This document shows, in pieces, positions 63,215 to 64,000 of a stretch of 64,000 nucleotides of DNA; positions within the stretch are counted from its first letter, which is position 1; each line of letters opens with the position of its first letter. The stretch covers positions 40,247-104,246 of the forward strand of contig CAMILZ010000005.1 in assembly GCA_946223075.1 (NCBI GenBank). Reading direction: 5' to 3'. The stretch is from an uncultured Dermabacteraceae bacterium. GTDB lineage: Bacteria > Actinomycetota > Actinomycetes > Actinomycetales > Dermabacteraceae. A program made the translations under genes and the position numbers. Under the pieces are notes generated by a model. That model did no database searches, was not told where the DNA came from, and saw only the letters and a program-made list of their open reading frames with translations.

Positions 63215-64000
63215 TTAGGTGAGGTTCAATTCGTGGAGCAGATCGGAGGCAATCGCGGAAGCCGCGGCGCTAAAGAGCCACTCCCCTTTTTCGCGGCTCG
63301 CTCCTCGCGGCGACGAGAGGCAGCCCGTTGCGGGTGTGCGTTCGGGGACCACGGGGAGTCGATCAAAACGCGGAAGATCGGCCGCGGGGTGGTCGACCAT
63401 CGCAGCTTCGTTCACGAAGCTCGGATACAGGCGCATCATGAGGGCGGTTTCGAGGACGCCACCGTGTTCGATGTCCCATCCGGGGAAACCGTTGGGATAA
63501 ACCTTCGCGAGCGTCGCCTCGTCCACGTAGTCCCAGTAGCTCAGCAAAAGCACGTTTTGCGCACTTCCCTCAGAGATGCCTAGATCTCGCAATGCGAGGT
63601 CCACACCTTCGTAGAGAAATTGGTAGTTCTCGTAATGACCGTTGACGAAAACAACGCTGCTCACGCCCTGCGCGAGAAAGCCGCGCGTAATGTCACGCGC
63701 GTAGCACGTGAGGGTCTGGGCATCGAGGCTAATCGTGCCGGGAAGATGATTACCGCCGCCGGACTTCTGCTGCGACTTGTAGCCGTAGACGAAAGGCTGC
63801 GCGACCTTGACCGAACCAATCTCAGCATTGGCTTTGGCGTTCGTGAGGTCGCATGCCCCGCGCGCCACGGCGTGCGAGAGGAGTGCATCGGCTCCAAGAG
63901 GCATATGCGGGCCATGCTGTTCGAGAGCGCCCACGGGGATGAGAACGACGGAACGCTTTTCGCACCACGAAACATAATCGGGTGCTGCAGTGAAAGCGAG
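63215..64000 (-). CDS. Creatininase (creatinine amidohydrolase), 5' end outside window
   Basis: The frame is open to the window edge; 261 codons are present. SVVLIPVGALEQHGPHMPLGADALLSH carries the metal-binding Glu and His. VYGYKSQQKSGGGNHLPGTISLDAQTL, VNGHYENYQFLYEGVDLALRDL, LLSYWDYVDE, GFPGWDIEHGGVLETALMM and the late ASREKGEWLF closely match true Pseudomonas-type creatininases rather than the broader amidohydrolase family. It opens creatinine to creatine. The missing start lies only a few residues upstream to judge from family length. The downstream BCCT gene follows after 38 bp. Confidence 0.93.
   Translation of the reverse strand, partial: LAFTAAPDYVSWCEKRSVVLIPVGALEQHGPHMPLGADALLSHAVARGACDLTNAKANAEIGSVKVAQPFVYGYKSQQKSGGGNHLPGTISLDAQTLTCYARDITRGFLAQGVSSVVFVNGHYENYQFLYEGVDLALRDLGISEGSAQNVLLLSYWDYVDEATLAKVYPNGFPGWDIEHGGVLETALMMRLYPSFVNEAAMVDHPAADLPRFDRLPVVPERTPATGCLSSPRGASREKGEWLFSAAASAIASDLLHELNLT

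Overview
This is a high-GC, gene-dense chromosomal window with the marks of an actinomycete. They include GTG starts, many 4-bp ATGA/GTGA overlaps, the dacB-tilS-hpt-ftsH-folE-folP-folBK cluster, DUF3180 and DUF4032 genes, an MsiK-type ABC ATPase far from its permeases, and a HAIR-type (HspR) inverted repeat upstream of clpB. The gene set best fits Actinomycetota, probably Micrococcales. A Dermabacteraceae-like organism is a guess only. No rRNA, tRNA, CRISPR array, insertion sequence or integrase was found.

Layout. 1-11.7 kb (minus strand): a long housekeeping cluster running dacB, tilS, hpt, ftsH, folE, folP, folB-folK fusion, DUF3180, two bacterial-PH membrane proteins (YdbS/YdbT type), a DUF2520 dehydrogenase-like protein and the start of panC. 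11.9-26.6 kb: ppa, a hypothetical protein, def, an msiK-like ATPase, DUF4032, rlmB, cysS, a holin-family membrane protein, a LacI regulator, sdaA, a DEAD-box helicase, panD, an AEC transporter, a low-Mr phosphatase and a GrpB-family protein. 26.7-34.7 kb: leuS, a small accessory patch (AbiEi/DUF559-like gene flanked by 27-bp repeats), clpB with its HAIR operator, and an S4 RNA-binding protein. 34.8-41.4 kb: a degenerate adenylate-forming enzyme, YciO-like protein, MFS transporter, deoD, a glutamine amidotransferase and a GT4 glycosyltransferase. 41.5-47.4 kb: a MetE-C-like methyltransferase and the glycine cleavage genes gcvT-gcvH-gcvP. 47.5-51 kb: a GNAT/Sir2 convergent pair, then trpS translationally coupled to a LacI regulator. 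51.2-58.8 kb: a maltodextrin operon (binding protein, two permeases, two GH13 hydrolases) with no ATPase of its own. 58.9-60.4 kb: a lower-GC two-gene patch (membrane protein with a PLD-like domain plus a GNAT). 60.5-64 kb: IclR regulator, BCCT transporter and a creatininase running off the window edge.

How it fits together. Maltodextrins would be bound by MalE, imported by MalFG powered by the MsiK-like ATPase encoded 37 kb away, and hydrolysed inside the cell by the two GH13 enzymes under the adjacent LacI regulator. Creatinine would be taken up, possibly by the BCCT carrier, and opened to creatine by creatininase. If creatinase and sarcosine oxidase lie just outside the window, the resulting glycine could enter the glycine cleavage system, and serine could be deaminated by SdaA. 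The fol genes supply the tetrahydrofolate that GcvT needs. These links are inferences from gene content. The least explained parts are the two accessory patches, the dispersed 13-mer GCAAGCGTCGGAC (five exact copies, mostly between genes), and the decayed adenylating enzyme.
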